NCBI GenBank assembly: GCA_964618895.1
Contig: CAZUDO010000105.1
Location: 8,404-72,403, forward strand
DNA: 64,000 nucleotides
Direction of reading: 5' to 3'
Source of the DNA: CAZUDO01 sp964618895
GTDB lineage: Bacteria; Desulfobacterota; Binatia; DP-6
A program made the position numbers and the translations under genes. A model generated the notes under the pieces. It was not told where the DNA came from. It did not search any database and worked only from the letters and a program-made list of their open reading frames with translations. This document shows positions 9,246 through 17,253 of the stretch, in pieces. Within the stretch, counting starts at the first letter, position 1. Every line of letters starts with the position of its first letter.

Positions 9246-10343
9246 ATGCAGATCTCGTCGTTCGCATTCACGGTCCTGTCGTTTGTGGTCGCGCTCGGCG
9301 TGCTGGTGTTCGTGCACGAGCTCGGCCACTTCCTGGTGGCCAAGCGCCTTGGGGTAAAGGTGCTGCGCTTCTCGATCGGGTTCGGCCCCGTCCTGCTGGG
9401 GTGGCGCCGCGGCGAGACGGAATACGCCCTGTCGGCGTTCCCGCTCGGCGGCTACGTGAAGATGCTCGGCGAGGGTGACGACGAGGAGAGCGAGGGTGAG
9501 CCGGCGCTCGCCGAGCCGCACCGGTCGTTCGCGAACCAGGCGCCCGGCCGTCGGGCGGCCATCGTCTGTGCCGGTCCGGCGATGAACTTCGTGTTCGCCT
9601 TCGTGACGTACGCGCTCCTCTTCATGATGGTCGGCATCGAAATGCCCTCGAACGAGCCCCGGGTGGGGGGCGTGTCTGCCGGGCTCCCGGCCGAGAAGGT
9701 CGGCCTGCAGCTCGGCGATCGCATTGCGGCCGTGAACGGGACCGCGATCACCACCTGGGAAGCGCTCTCGCGCATGGTGATGCAGTCCGACGGCGCGGCG
9801 CTGACGCTCACCGTCGAGCGGGCCGGGGCAGAGTTCCCGGTCACGATCACCCCGGCGCTGCACGAGACCCGCTCGATGCTGGGCGAGCCGGGGGCCAAGG
9901 TCTACCGGATTGGCATCGAGGCGCCGCGGCAGTGGGAGGCGGTGGGCCCGGTGCGCGCCATCGGGGTGGCCGCAGAGCAGACGTGGGTGGTGACCAGCAT
10001 GGTGGCCGGCGGCCTGGTCGCCATGGTCCGCGGACGCGTGCCGCTGCGCGAGCTTGGTGGGCCGATCGCCATCGCGCGCGCCGCCGGGCAGCAGGCCCGG
10101 GCAGGACTGCGCTATTTCCTGAGCATGCTGGCGTTCCTGTCGATCAACCTGGGGGTGCTCAACCTGCTCCCCGTTCCGGCGCTCGACGGGGGCCATCTGG
10201 CCTTCTTCGCGGTAGAAGGGCTCATGCGCCGTCCGCTGCGGCCGCGCCAGCGGGAGATCGCACAACAGGTCGGCATGGTCGTGCTCATCACCCTGATGGT
10301 GTTCGTGTTCTACAACGACATCCATCGGCTCGTGCAGGGCTGA
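9246..10343 (+). CDS. rseP: RseP-type intramembrane zinc metalloprotease
   Basis: Site-2 protease that cuts membrane-anchored anti-sigma factors and signal-peptide remnants. The zinc motif HELGH is at residues 24-28 within the first membrane helix, followed by FSIGFGPVLLGWRRGETEYALSAFPLGGYVKMLGE. One PDZ domain (about residues 130-200, PRVGGVSAGLPAEKVGLQLGDRIAAVNG) and the C-terminal NLLPVPALDGGH metal-ligand motif follow. At 365 residues it is the single-PDZ form rather than the roughly 450-residue E. coli form. Its stop is in the same frame as, and 3 bases before, the probable tsaB start. Confidence 0.93.
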   Translation: MQISSFAFTVLSFVVALGVLVFVHELGHFLVAKRLGVKVLRFSIGFGPVLLGWRRGETEYALSAFPLGGYVKMLGEGDDEESEGEPALAEPHRSFANQAPGRRAAIVCAGPAMNFVFAFVTYALLFMMVGIEMPSNEPRVGGVSAGLPAEKVGLQLGDRIAAVNGTAITTWEALSRMVMQSDGAALTLTVERAGAEFPVTITPALHETRSMLGEPGAKVYRIGIEAPRQWEAVGPVRAIGVAAEQTWVVTSMVAGGLVAMVRGRVPLRELGGPIAIARAAGQQARAGLRYFLSMLAFLSINLGVLNLLPVPALDGGHLAFFAVEGLMRRPLRPRQREIAQQVGMVVLITLMVFVFYNDIHRLVQG

Positions 10344-10346
10344 TCG

Positions 10347-11024
10347 CTGCTCGTCCTCGGCCTCGATACCGCGACCTGGACGGCGGCGGTCGGCCTGGTG
10401 CGCGACGGGGCCATCCTGGCCGAGTTGGCGGAACCTGAGTGTCGGTCGCAGGTCACGTCCCTTCCGGGCCTGGTCGAGCGTGTGTTGGCCGAGGCAGGTG
10501 TCTGCCTTCCGGATGTCGAGGGTCTTGCGGTCTCGATCGGCCCCGGCTCGTTTACCGGCCTGCGCATCGGGTTGGCGCTCATGAAGGGGTTCGCCTTCGC
10601 CGGGGGGCTGCCGCTCGTCGGGGTCCCGACGCTCGAGGCGCTTGCACACGTGGCCGAGGCTGCGCCCGGCCAGGCGGTGTGCGCGGCCCTCGACGCCCGT
10701 AAGCGCGAAGTGTACGCGGCGTTGTTCACGGCCCGCGAAGCCGGTGTCGAGCGCACCACCCCCGACCTCGCGCTCCCGCCGGAGGAGATTGCCGCACGCT
10801 GCGTCCCGCCCTGTGTGGTGGTGGGGGATGCGGCCGAGGTCTACCCGGTCCTACGCGCGCCCGGGTGCGTGGTGCGTCCCTTTGCCACCCACCACCCGCG
10901 GGGCGGGGTCGTGGCCCGCCTTGGATGGGAGCGCCTGCGCGCCGGGCAGGCGGCGAACGTGGGCGAGCTCGAGCCCACGTACGTGCGACCGCCGGATGCC
11001 CAGCTCCCGGGCGGCTCGCGTTGA
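10347..11024 (+). CDS. tsaB: TsaB, tRNA t6A biosynthesis protein (apparent CTG start)
   Basis: Non-catalytic partner of TsaD in making N6-threonylcarbamoyladenosine of ANN-decoding tRNAs. The N-terminal LGLDTATWTAAVGLV (a variant of the LxIDTS/T motif), the SIGPGSFTGLRIGLALMKGFA motif and PLVGVPTLEALA identify it. In this frame there is no ATG, GTG or TTG between the rseP stop (10341-10343) and the conserved LGLDTAT segment, so the only plausible start is CTG at 10347 (225 residues). The first conventional start, GTG 10398, would delete the conserved N-terminal strand. Translation may be coupled to rseP. Confidence 0.85.
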   Translation: MLVLGLDTATWTAAVGLVRDGAILAELAEPECRSQVTSLPGLVERVLAEAGVCLPDVEGLAVSIGPGSFTGLRIGLALMKGFAFAGGLPLVGVPTLEALAHVAEAAPGQAVCAALDARKREVYAALFTAREAGVERTTPDLALPPEEIAARCVPPCVVVGDAAEVYPVLRAPGCVVRPFATHHPRGGVVARLGWERLRAGQAANVGELEPTYVRPPDAQLPGGSR

Positions 11025-11050
11025 CAAGGCGTTTCACCGCGCGCTAAGTT
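11021..11050 (+). promoter_or_regulatory. Likely promoter for the DUF465-ilvN-ilvC group
   Basis: A perfect TTGACA (11021-11026) overlaps the tsaB stop codon; after 18 bases comes TAAGTT (11045-11050). The start codon of the small DUF465 gene is 28 bases downstream. This probably divides the housekeeping block from the amino-acid block. Confidence 0.55.
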
Positions 11051-11077
11051 TCGCGCGTTCGCTCGCGGGGGTGCTGG

Positions 11078-11302
11078 ATGGACAAAAAGGACGAGCAACT
11101 CATCGAATCCCTGCTGGAGCGAGATCCGGAGCTACGGCGGTACTACGACGAGCACTCCGATCTCGAGCGGCAACTCGACGTGTTCCAACAGAAGCTTTAC
11201 CTCACTCCGGAGGAAGAGGTCGAGAAGAAGCGCCTGCAGAAGCTCAAGCTGGCCGGGAAGGACAAGATCATGGATATCCTGTCCCGGCACCGTCCCCAGT
11301 AG
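11078..11302 (+). CDS. Small DUF465 (YdcH-type) coiled-coil protein
   Basis: A 74-residue, highly charged, wholly helical protein (KKDEQLIESLLERDPELRRYY, then HSDLERQLDVFQQKLYLTPEEEVEKKRLQKLKLAGKDKI). The pattern, with a short N-terminal helix and a KLxLTPEEExExKRLxKxKLxxKDKI segment, is that of the DUF465/YdcH family, whose role is unknown. It begins 28 bases after a strong promoter-like sequence and ends 12 bases before ilvN. No membrane segment or signal peptide. Confidence 0.8.
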   Translation: MDKKDEQLIESLLERDPELRRYYDEHSDLERQLDVFQQKLYLTPEEEVEKKRLQKLKLAGKDKIMDILSRHRPQ

Positions 11303-11314
11303 CTCGGTCGTCGC

Positions 11315-11833
11315 ATGCGGCACACCATTTCCGTCCTGGTCGAGAACGAGTTTGGTGTGCTCGCACGGGTGGCGAGCCTGTTCAGCGGCCGCGGCTTCAA
11401 CATCGAGAGCCTGTCGGTCGCCGAAACGCTCGATGCCAGCGTGTCGCGTATCACGCTGGTGACGCACGGGGACGACCAGGTCCTGGAGCAGATCGAGAAA
11501 CAGCTCAACAAGCTCATCAACGTCATCAAGGTCACCGACTTCATCGACACCGAGCACGTCGAGCGCGAGCTGGTGCTGGTCAAGGTGGCCGCCGACGAGC
11601 GCTCGCGCGGCGAGCTCATGAACATCGTCGGGATATTCCGCGCCCGGATCATCGACGTGTCGCGCGCGAGCTACATCGTCGAGATCACCGGCACGGAAGA
11701 CAAGGTGCGCGCCCTCACCGAGCTGCTGCGGCCGCTCGGCATCCTCGAGATCGTCCGCACCGGCAAGGTGGCGATGTTCCGCGGCGCCCGCTTGTTCACC
11801 GTCGACGGCAAGGACACGAACCGCGCCGCGTGA
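11315..11833 (+). CDS. ilvN: Acetolactate synthase small (regulatory) subunit
   Basis: The ACT-domain regulatory subunit that gives valine feedback to acetohydroxyacid synthase. 172 residues. The N-terminal ACT domain is textbook: HTISVLVENEFGVLARVASLFSGRGFNIESLSV (residues 2-34); the second half (VERELVLVKVAADERSRGEL onward) is the AHAS-ACT C-terminal domain. No catalytic subunit gene (ilvB) lies beside it, although ilvB usually precedes ilvN. ilvC follows 18 bases downstream. Confidence 0.95.
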   Translation: MRHTISVLVENEFGVLARVASLFSGRGFNIESLSVAETLDASVSRITLVTHGDDQVLEQIEKQLNKLINVIKVTDFIDTEHVERELVLVKVAADERSRGELMNIVGIFRARIIDVSRASYIVEITGTEDKVRALTELLRPLGILEIVRTGKVAMFRGARLFTVDGKDTNRAA

Positions 11834-11851
11834 GCGTGCGCTGGGGGACCG

Positions 11852-12868
11852 ATGCAAGTCTATCGCGACCAGGATGCCACCCTCGATCCGCTCAAGGGGA
11901 AACAGATCGCCATCATCGGCTACGGCAGTCAGGGACATGCCCATGCCCTCAACCTGAAGGACAGCGGCATGGACGTGCGGGTGGGCCTCCGCGCCGACAG
12001 CGCCTCCCGCCCCAAAGCCGAGAAGGCCGGCCTGCGCGTCGTCGACACCGCGCCGGCCGCGCGCGAGGCGGACGTCATCATGATCCTCGTCCCCGACGAG
12101 CAGGGCGGCGAGATCTACGAACGCGACCTCGCGCCCGGGCTCACGCCCGGCAAGTTCCTGGCCTTCGGCCATGGCTTCAACATCCACTACAAGAAGATCG
12201 TCCCGCCGGCCGACGTGAACGTCTTCATGGTGGCGCCCAAGGGTCCCGGGCACCTGGTGCGCAGCGAGTTCGAGAAGGGGCGCGGCGTCCCGTGTCTGCT
12301 CGCCATTGCCCAGGACCCGGGTGGGACCACGCGTGCCGTGGGCCTCGCCTACGCCAAGGCCATTGGCGGCACGCGCGCCGGGGTGCTCGAGACCAGCTTC
12401 AAGGAAGAGACCGAGACCGACCTGTTCGGCGAGCAGGCCGTGCTGTGCGGCGGGCTCACGGAACTCATCCGCGCCGGGTACGAGACGCTCGTCAAGGCCG
12501 GCTACTCGCCCGAGATGGCGTACTTCGAGTGCCTGCACGAGGTGAAGCTCATCGTCGACCTCATCTACGAGGGCGGCATCGCCAACATGCGCTATTCGAT
12601 CAGCAACACCGCCGAGTACGGCGACATGACGCGCGGCAAGCGCGTGATCGGGCAGGAGACGCGCCAGGCCATGGAGGTGATCCTGAAGGACATCCAATCG
12701 GGCAAGTTCGCCGACGAGTGGATCACCGAGCACCGCTGCGGCTCGCCGCACTTCCGTGAGCTGCGTACCGAGGCGGCCAAGCATCCCATCGAAGAGGTGG
12801 GGGCGAAGCTGCGGGGGCTGATGCCGTGGCTCGGTTCCAACCGCCTGGTCGATCGCGCACGTAACTGA
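11852..12868 (+). CDS. ilvC: Ketol-acid reductoisomerase (class I)
   Basis: Mg-dependent, NADPH-linked isomeroreductase, second step of valine/isoleucine synthesis. 338 residues, class I length. The Rossmann motif IIGYGSQGHAHALNLKDSG is at residues 21-39, with the phosphate-binding loop DVRVGLRADSASR after it. The catalytic knotted domain shows FMVAPKGPGHLVR, the metal-binding FKEETETDLFGEQ (Asp and Glu ligands) and the ISNTAEYGD motif. psd follows after 4 bases. Confidence 0.97.
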   Translation: MQVYRDQDATLDPLKGKQIAIIGYGSQGHAHALNLKDSGMDVRVGLRADSASRPKAEKAGLRVVDTAPAAREADVIMILVPDEQGGEIYERDLAPGLTPGKFLAFGHGFNIHYKKIVPPADVNVFMVAPKGPGHLVRSEFEKGRGVPCLLAIAQDPGGTTRAVGLAYAKAIGGTRAGVLETSFKEETETDLFGEQAVLCGGLTELIRAGYETLVKAGYSPEMAYFECLHEVKLIVDLIYEGGIANMRYSISNTAEYGDMTRGKRVIGQETRQAMEVILKDIQSGKFADEWITEHRCGSPHFRELRTEAAKHPIEEVGAKLRGLMPWLGSNRLVDRARN

Positions 12869-12872
12869 CCTG

Positions 12873-13514
12873 GTGACCATCGCACGCGAAGGCTGGCCCG
12901 TCATTGGGGCGGCGGCGGGGGTGCTCGGCACGGTCGGGGTGGTCGGCGCGGCGGCGGGACATCCTGTGGCCCTGGCGCCGCTGCTCGTCGGCGTGGGGTT
13001 CTGTCTGTGGTTTTTCCGCGATCCCGAGCGGCACGTGCCCGACGACGAGCGCCTGATCGTGTCGCCGGCCGATGGGCGTGTGGTCGCCGTGGTCCAGGAA
13101 CGGGAAGAGCATTTCCTGCACGCGCCCGCCACGCGCATCAGCATCTTCATGTCGCCGCTCAACGTGCATGTGAACCGCAATCCGGTGAGCGGCGCGGTCG
13201 AGTTGGTGCGTCACACGCCCGGCAAGTTCCGGGCCGCGTTCCAGGACAAAGCCTCCCTCGACAACGAGCGTAACGCCGTCGTCCTGCGGAGCGGCGAGCG
13301 GCGCTACCTGATGGTGCAGATCGCGGGCGCGCTGGCCCGCCGCATCGTCTGTCACCTGGCGCCGGGCGAGCAGGTGCGCCGCGGCGAGCGCTTTGGGATG
13401 ATCATGTTCGGCTCGCGCGTCGACCTGTTCCTGCCCGTTGGCGTGACGCCGCTGGTGGCCAAGGGGGACCGGGTGCAGGCCGGCGCGAGCGTGCTTGCCC
13501 GGGCGCCAGAGTGA
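12873..13514 (+). CDS. psd: Phosphatidylserine decarboxylase proenzyme (short type)
   Basis: Makes phosphatidylethanolamine from phosphatidylserine. 213 residues, the short PSD form with one N-terminal hydrophobic segment. Self-cleavage to the pyruvoyl enzyme should occur at the FGS motif, between Gly180 and Ser181 (FGMIMFGSRVDLFLP). Other family motifs: SPADGRVVAV, FMSPLNVHVNRNPVSG, and NERNAVVL. GTG start 4 bases after ilvC; pssA, supplying its substrate, lies 9 bases downstream. Confidence 0.95.
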   Translation: MTIAREGWPVIGAAAGVLGTVGVVGAAAGHPVALAPLLVGVGFCLWFFRDPERHVPDDERLIVSPADGRVVAVVQEREEHFLHAPATRISIFMSPLNVHVNRNPVSGAVELVRHTPGKFRAAFQDKASLDNERNAVVLRSGERRYLMVQIAGALARRIVCHLAPGEQVRRGERFGMIMFGSRVDLFLPVGVTPLVAKGDRVQAGASVLARAPE

Positions 13515-13523
13515 CGTGACCCC

Positions 13524-14387
13524 ATGAGCCCGCCGCACCGCCAGCCGTCGCTCCTGCACCCGTTCGGGGGGCGGCGCCCGTCCCGGATTCCGCCGCTCCG
13601 GCGCGGCGTGTACATCCTGCCGAACCTGTTCACCACCGCCGGGCTCTTCGCGGGCTTCTACGGCATCATCTGCACCCTCAACCAGGACTACCGGATGGCG
13701 GCGATCATGATCCTGGTGGCGCAGCTGTGCGACATGCTGGACGGCCGCATCGCGCGGCTCACGCATTCGACCAGCTCGTTCGGCATCCAGTACGATTCCC
13801 TCGCCGACCTGGTGACCTTCGGCGTCGCCCCCGGCATCCTGGTGTACACCTGGGCGCTCCAGCCCTGGGGCCGCTGGGGGTGGCTCGCCGCGACACTCTA
13901 CGTGACCGGCGGGGCGCTCCGCCTGGCGCGTTTCAACGTGCAGATCGCGTCGGTCGAGAAGCGGCACTTCGTCGGCCTGCCCATCCCGGCGGCTGCCGGG
14001 GTGATCGCCGCCACGGTGCTGCTCTACTACTACTTCGGTGGCGAGGGGGAGCCGAATAAACACCGCTCCATGCTGATCGTGATCTTCGCGGTGGCGGGTC
14101 TGATGGTGAGCGAGGTCCGGTACCACTCGTTCAAGGAGATCCGCTTCCACCACCGCCATCCGTTTTCGGTGCTGCTCGGGCTCATCCTGCTGATCACGCT
14201 CCTCATCGGGGCGCCCGAGCCGACGCTCTTCTGCGGCATCATGGCGTATGCGCTCTCCGGGCCCGTGCTGTTGATCGGGCGGCTGCTCACCGGACGCCGG
14301 CGTGTGCAGGCGCCCGAGACCGTTGCGGGAGCGGTCCCGCCCGCCGCCGCCGTCTTGACAAGTCGGCACCCCGACGGTAACGCCTGA
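13524..14387 (+). CDS. pssA: CDP-diacylglycerol-serine O-phosphatidyltransferase
   Basis: Integral membrane enzyme making phosphatidylserine from CDP-DAG and serine. 287 residues with several hydrophobic segments. The CDP-alcohol phosphotransferase signature D..DG..AR........G...D...D is exact in CDMLDGRIARLT...FGIQYDSLADL (about residues 71-97). A roughly 30-residue basic N-terminal extension precedes the first membrane helix. Together with psd it forms the PE branch embedded between ilvC and leuA, an order known in deltaproteobacteria. A TTGACA sequence within its 3' end may drive the leu leader. Confidence 0.95.
   Translation: MSPPHRQPSLLHPFGGRRPSRIPPLRRGVYILPNLFTTAGLFAGFYGIICTLNQDYRMAAIMILVAQLCDMLDGRIARLTHSTSSFGIQYDSLADLVTFGVAPGILVYTWALQPWGRWGWLAATLYVTGGALRLARFNVQIASVEKRHFVGLPIPAAAGVIAATVLLYYYFGGEGEPNKHRSMLIVIFAVAGLMVSEVRYHSFKEIRFHHRHPFSVLLGLILLITLLIGAPEPTLFCGIMAYALSGPVLLIGRLLTGRRRVQAPETVAGAVPPAAAVLTSRHPDGNA
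14355..14383 (+). promoter_or_regulatory. Possible promoter of the leuA leader
   Basis: A perfect TTGACA (14355-14360) in the last codons of pssA, 17 bases, then TAACGC (14378-14383), a weak -10. The predicted transcript would begin around 14390, only a few bases before the ATG of the leucine-rich leader peptide, making the leader nearly leaderless. Confidence 0.4.
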
Positions 14388-14393
14388 TACATC

Positions 14394-14471
14394 ATGATTC
14401 CGGCGTCGCTCCGCACGCTCCCCTTGGGCTTGCTGCTGCCGTGCCCGCTCGCGGCCCTGGCTGGAGTGTAG
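14394..14471 (+). CDS. Leucine-rich leader peptide upstream of leuA (leuL-like)
   Basis: A 25-codon reading frame, ATG 14394 to TAG 14469-14471. Eight of its 25 residues are leucine, including LPLGLLLP in the middle, encoded by CTC, CTG and TTG. This is the expected composition of an attenuation leader peptide, where scarcity of charged tRNA-Leu stalls the ribosome. A terminator-like hairpin follows 30 bases later and leuA starts 140 bases later. No clear Shine-Dalgarno precedes it. Confidence 0.6.
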   Translation: MIPASLRTLPLGLLLPCPLAALAGV

Positions 14472-14500
14472 GGAAGACGCCCACAACTCTCGCGAGGACG

Positions 14501-14537
14501 CCACGGGCGGGTCGGACCGCTCGTGGCTTTCGTGTTT
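14501..14537 (+). terminator. Terminator-like hairpin of the leuA attenuator
   Basis: Stem CCACGGGCGG (14501-14510) pairs with CCGCTCGTGG (14517-14526), ten base pairs with one G-U pair and a 6-base loop, followed by the T-rich CTTTCGTGTTTCT. It lies between the leucine-rich leader and leuA. GC-rich bases in the leader coding region (CCGTGCCCG near 14435-14445) could pair with the CGGGC of the left arm as an antiterminator, which is inference. Confidence 0.6.
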
Positions 14538-14611
14538 CTGGGGGGTCACGAGCCGGACGGCACGTGGCCCCCTGGCGTTTCCGGGACAGGTAGGCAAGAG
14601 GAGACACGACG

Positions 14612-16156
14612 ATGGACCGGGTACAGATCTTCGACACCACCCTCCGCGACGGGGAGCAGTCCCCCGGCGCCACCATGAACGTGGAAGAAAAGCTGGCGAT
14701 CGCCCGCCAGCTCGATCACCTGGGGGTGGACGTGATCGAAGCCGGCTTCGCGGCCTCGTCGGAGGGCGACTTCGAGTCGGTGCGCCGGGTGGCCGCCACC
14801 ATCACCCGTCCCATCGTGCTGTCGCTCGCCCGCACCCGCGAGCAGGACATCGACCGCGCCATCCGCGCCGTGGAGCACGCCAAGCGGCCGGGCATCCACA
14901 TCTTCATCGCCACCTCGGACATCCACTTGAAGCACAAGCTCATGATGAGCCGGCAGGAGGTGCTCGACGCCGCCGTGTGGGCGGTGACACGGGCGAAGAA
15001 GCACCTCGACTACATCGAGTTCTCGGCCGAGGACGCGTCGCGTAGCGAGATCGACTACATGGTGCAGGTGTTCGGCGCCGTGATCGAGGCCGGGGCCAAG
15101 ACCATCAACGTACCGGACACGACCGGGTACGCGCTGCCGGAGGAGTACGGGGCGCTCTTCCGCACGCTGCGCGAGCGGGTGCGTGGGGGCGATCGTGTCA
15201 TCTGGAGCGCGCACTGCCACAACGACCTCGGCATGGCCGTGGCCAACTCGCTGGCAGCGGTGCAGGGCGGGGCGCGGCAGATCGAGTGTACCGTGAACGG
15301 CATCGGCGAACGCGCCGGCAACACGGCGATGGAAGAGGTGGTGATGGCGATCAAGACGCGCCAGGACCGCTTCGGCGTCGACACCGGCATCGTCACCGAG
15401 CAGATCTATCCCACCAGCCGCCTGCTCGCGCAGATCACCGGTCTCACCGTGCCCATGAACAAGCCCATCGTGGGCGACAACGCCTTCGCGCACGAGGCCG
15501 GCATCCACCAGGACGGCGTCCTCAAATACCGGCAGAGCTACGAGATCATGCGACCGGAGTCGGTCGGCCTGGATTCGAACCGCCTGGTGCTCGGCAAGCA
15601 CTCCGGGCGGCATGCGTTCGCGGCCCGCCTGAAGGAGCTCGGCCTCGATACCACCGGCGTCGACATGAATCGCGTCTTCGAACGGTTCAAGGCGCTCGCG
15701 GACAGCAAGAAGAGCGTTTACGACGAGGACCTGATCGCGCTCATCGCGCAGGAGTCCGTGCGCGGGGTGAAAGACCGCTACGAGCTGGTCTACCTGAACG
15801 TCACCTCCTCCAGCATGGCGGTGCCGCACGCCACCGTGAAGCTCCGCATCGACGGCGAGGAGGTGCTCGGGCACGGCACCGGTGACGGCATGGTGGACGC
15901 CTGCTACAAGGCGATCAGCGACCTGACCGGCCAGCATCCCCAGCTCGAGCGGTACGTCGTCAAGGCCATCACCGGCGGCACCGACGCGCAGGGCGAGGTG
16001 TCCTGCCTGGTCCGGGAGGACGGGTGGACCGTGACCGGGCAGGGGAGCCACACCGACATCATCCAGGCGAGCGCGCTGGCGTACCTGAACGCCCTCAACA
16101 AGCTCGAGTACCGCCGCCAGTACCGGCAGGTGAAGCCGACCGAGGTGGGGCCATGA
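14612..16156 (+). CDS. leuA: 2-Isopropylmalate synthase
   Basis: Condenses acetyl-CoA with 2-ketoisovalerate, the first committed step of leucine synthesis. 514 residues. The catalytic TIM barrel begins IFDTTLRDGEQSPGA (residues 5-19, metal-binding Asp) and contains the WSAHCHNDLGMAVANSLAAVQGGARQ motif (metal-binding His pair). The C-terminal LeuA dimer/allosteric domain (from about residue 380, VKDRYELVYLNV onward) is present, so leucine feedback is expected. It is preceded by an attenuator-like leader. Its stop overlaps the leuB start (ATGA). Confidence 0.97.
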   Translation: MDRVQIFDTTLRDGEQSPGATMNVEEKLAIARQLDHLGVDVIEAGFAASSEGDFESVRRVAATITRPIVLSLARTREQDIDRAIRAVEHAKRPGIHIFIATSDIHLKHKLMMSRQEVLDAAVWAVTRAKKHLDYIEFSAEDASRSEIDYMVQVFGAVIEAGAKTINVPDTTGYALPEEYGALFRTLRERVRGGDRVIWSAHCHNDLGMAVANSLAAVQGGARQIECTVNGIGERAGNTAMEEVVMAIKTRQDRFGVDTGIVTEQIYPTSRLLAQITGLTVPMNKPIVGDNAFAHEAGIHQDGVLKYRQSYEIMRPESVGLDSNRLVLGKHSGRHAFAARLKELGLDTTGVDMNRVFERFKALADSKKSVYDEDLIALIAQESVRGVKDRYELVYLNVTSSSMAVPHATVKLRIDGEEVLGHGTGDGMVDACYKAISDLTGQHPQLERYVVKAITGGTDAQGEVSCLVREDGWTVTGQGSHTDIIQASALAYLNALNKLEYRRQYRQVKPTEVGP

Positions 16157-17253
16157 CCACGCGGGCGGCGGTCGCGGTCTTTCCGGGGGACGGCATTGGT
16201 CCGGAGGTGACGGCGGAGGCGGTGGCGGTGCTCGAGCAGGTAGCGCCGCGCCATGGCCTGGCGCTCACGTTGTCGACAGGAACAATCGGGGGCGGGGCGA
16301 TCGACGCCCACGGCGACCCCCTGCCGCCCGCCGAGCTCGACCGGGCGCGCGCGGCCGACGCCGTGCTGCTCGGCGCCGTCGGTGGTCCCAAGTGGGATGC
16401 GCCCGGCAGCCATGTGCGCCCGGAGCAGGGCCTGCTCGGCCTGCGCAAGGGCATGGGGGTGTACGCCAACCTGCGCCCCGTCTGGACCGTGCGCGAGCTG
16501 ATCGACGCCTCGCCCCTGCGCCGTGAGGTCCTCGACGGCGTCGACCTGGTCGTCGTCCGCGAGCTGACGGGCGGCATCTACTTCGGCCAGCCGAGCGAGC
16601 GCCGCACCACCGCCGGCGGCCGGGAGGCGGTCGATACCTGCGTCTACACCGAGCAGGAGATCGCGCGGCTGTTGCGTGCGGCCTTCGCACTGGCCCGCAC
16701 CCGGCGGCGCAAGCTGGCGTCGGTCGACAAGGCTAACGTGCTCTCCACCTCGCGGCTGTGGCGCGAGGTGGCCCATGAGATCGCCACGGAGTACCCCGAC
16801 GTGGCCTACGAGGACGTGCTCGTCGATGCGATGGCCATGCACCTCATCCGCCGGCCGCGCGATTTCGACGTGATCGCCACCGAGAACCTGTTCGGTGACA
16901 TTTTGACCGACGAGGCGTCGATGCTGGCGGGATCCATGGGTATGCTGCCGTCGGCCTCGCTCGCGGGTGCGCCGGTTCCCGGAGAACGGTGCCCGGGGCT
17001 GTACGAGCCCATCCACGGCTCCGCCCCCGACATCGCGGGCCAGGACCGGGCCAATCCCCTGGCGGCGATTCTCTCGGTCGCCATGCTCTGCCGGTATTCG
17101 CTCGGCTGCGCTCCGGCCGCCGACGAGATCGAACGCGCGGTCGCGGCGGTAGTGCGGGCCGGGCATCGGACGGTGGACCTGGGGGCGGCGCCGGGCCAGG
17201 CCGTCGGCTGCCGCGCTATGGGACGCCTGGTGCGTGAGCACCTCGGAGGCTGA
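16153..17253 (+). CDS. leuB: 3-Isopropylmalate dehydrogenase
   Basis: NAD-dependent oxidative decarboxylase, third enzyme of leucine synthesis. 366 residues from ATG 16153, which overlaps the leuA stop. Motifs: VFPGDGIGPEV near the N-terminus, LLGAVGGPKWD, LGLRKGMGVYANLRPV, RELTGGIYFGQP, the SVDKANVL segment, and the EPIHGSAPDIAGQDRANPLAAILS nucleotide-binding motif. The intermediate enzyme LeuCD is encoded at 40.4-42.5 kb. The next gene's ATG directly abuts its stop. Confidence 0.97.
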   Translation: MTTRAAVAVFPGDGIGPEVTAEAVAVLEQVAPRHGLALTLSTGTIGGGAIDAHGDPLPPAELDRARAADAVLLGAVGGPKWDAPGSHVRPEQGLLGLRKGMGVYANLRPVWTVRELIDASPLRREVLDGVDLVVVRELTGGIYFGQPSERRTTAGGREAVDTCVYTEQEIARLLRAAFALARTRRRKLASVDKANVLSTSRLWREVAHEIATEYPDVAYEDVLVDAMAMHLIRRPRDFDVIATENLFGDILTDEASMLAGSMGMLPSASLAGAPVPGERCPGLYEPIHGSAPDIAGQDRANPLAAILSVAMLCRYSLGCAPAADEIERAVAAVVRAGHRTVDLGAAPGQAVGCRAMGRLVREHLGG

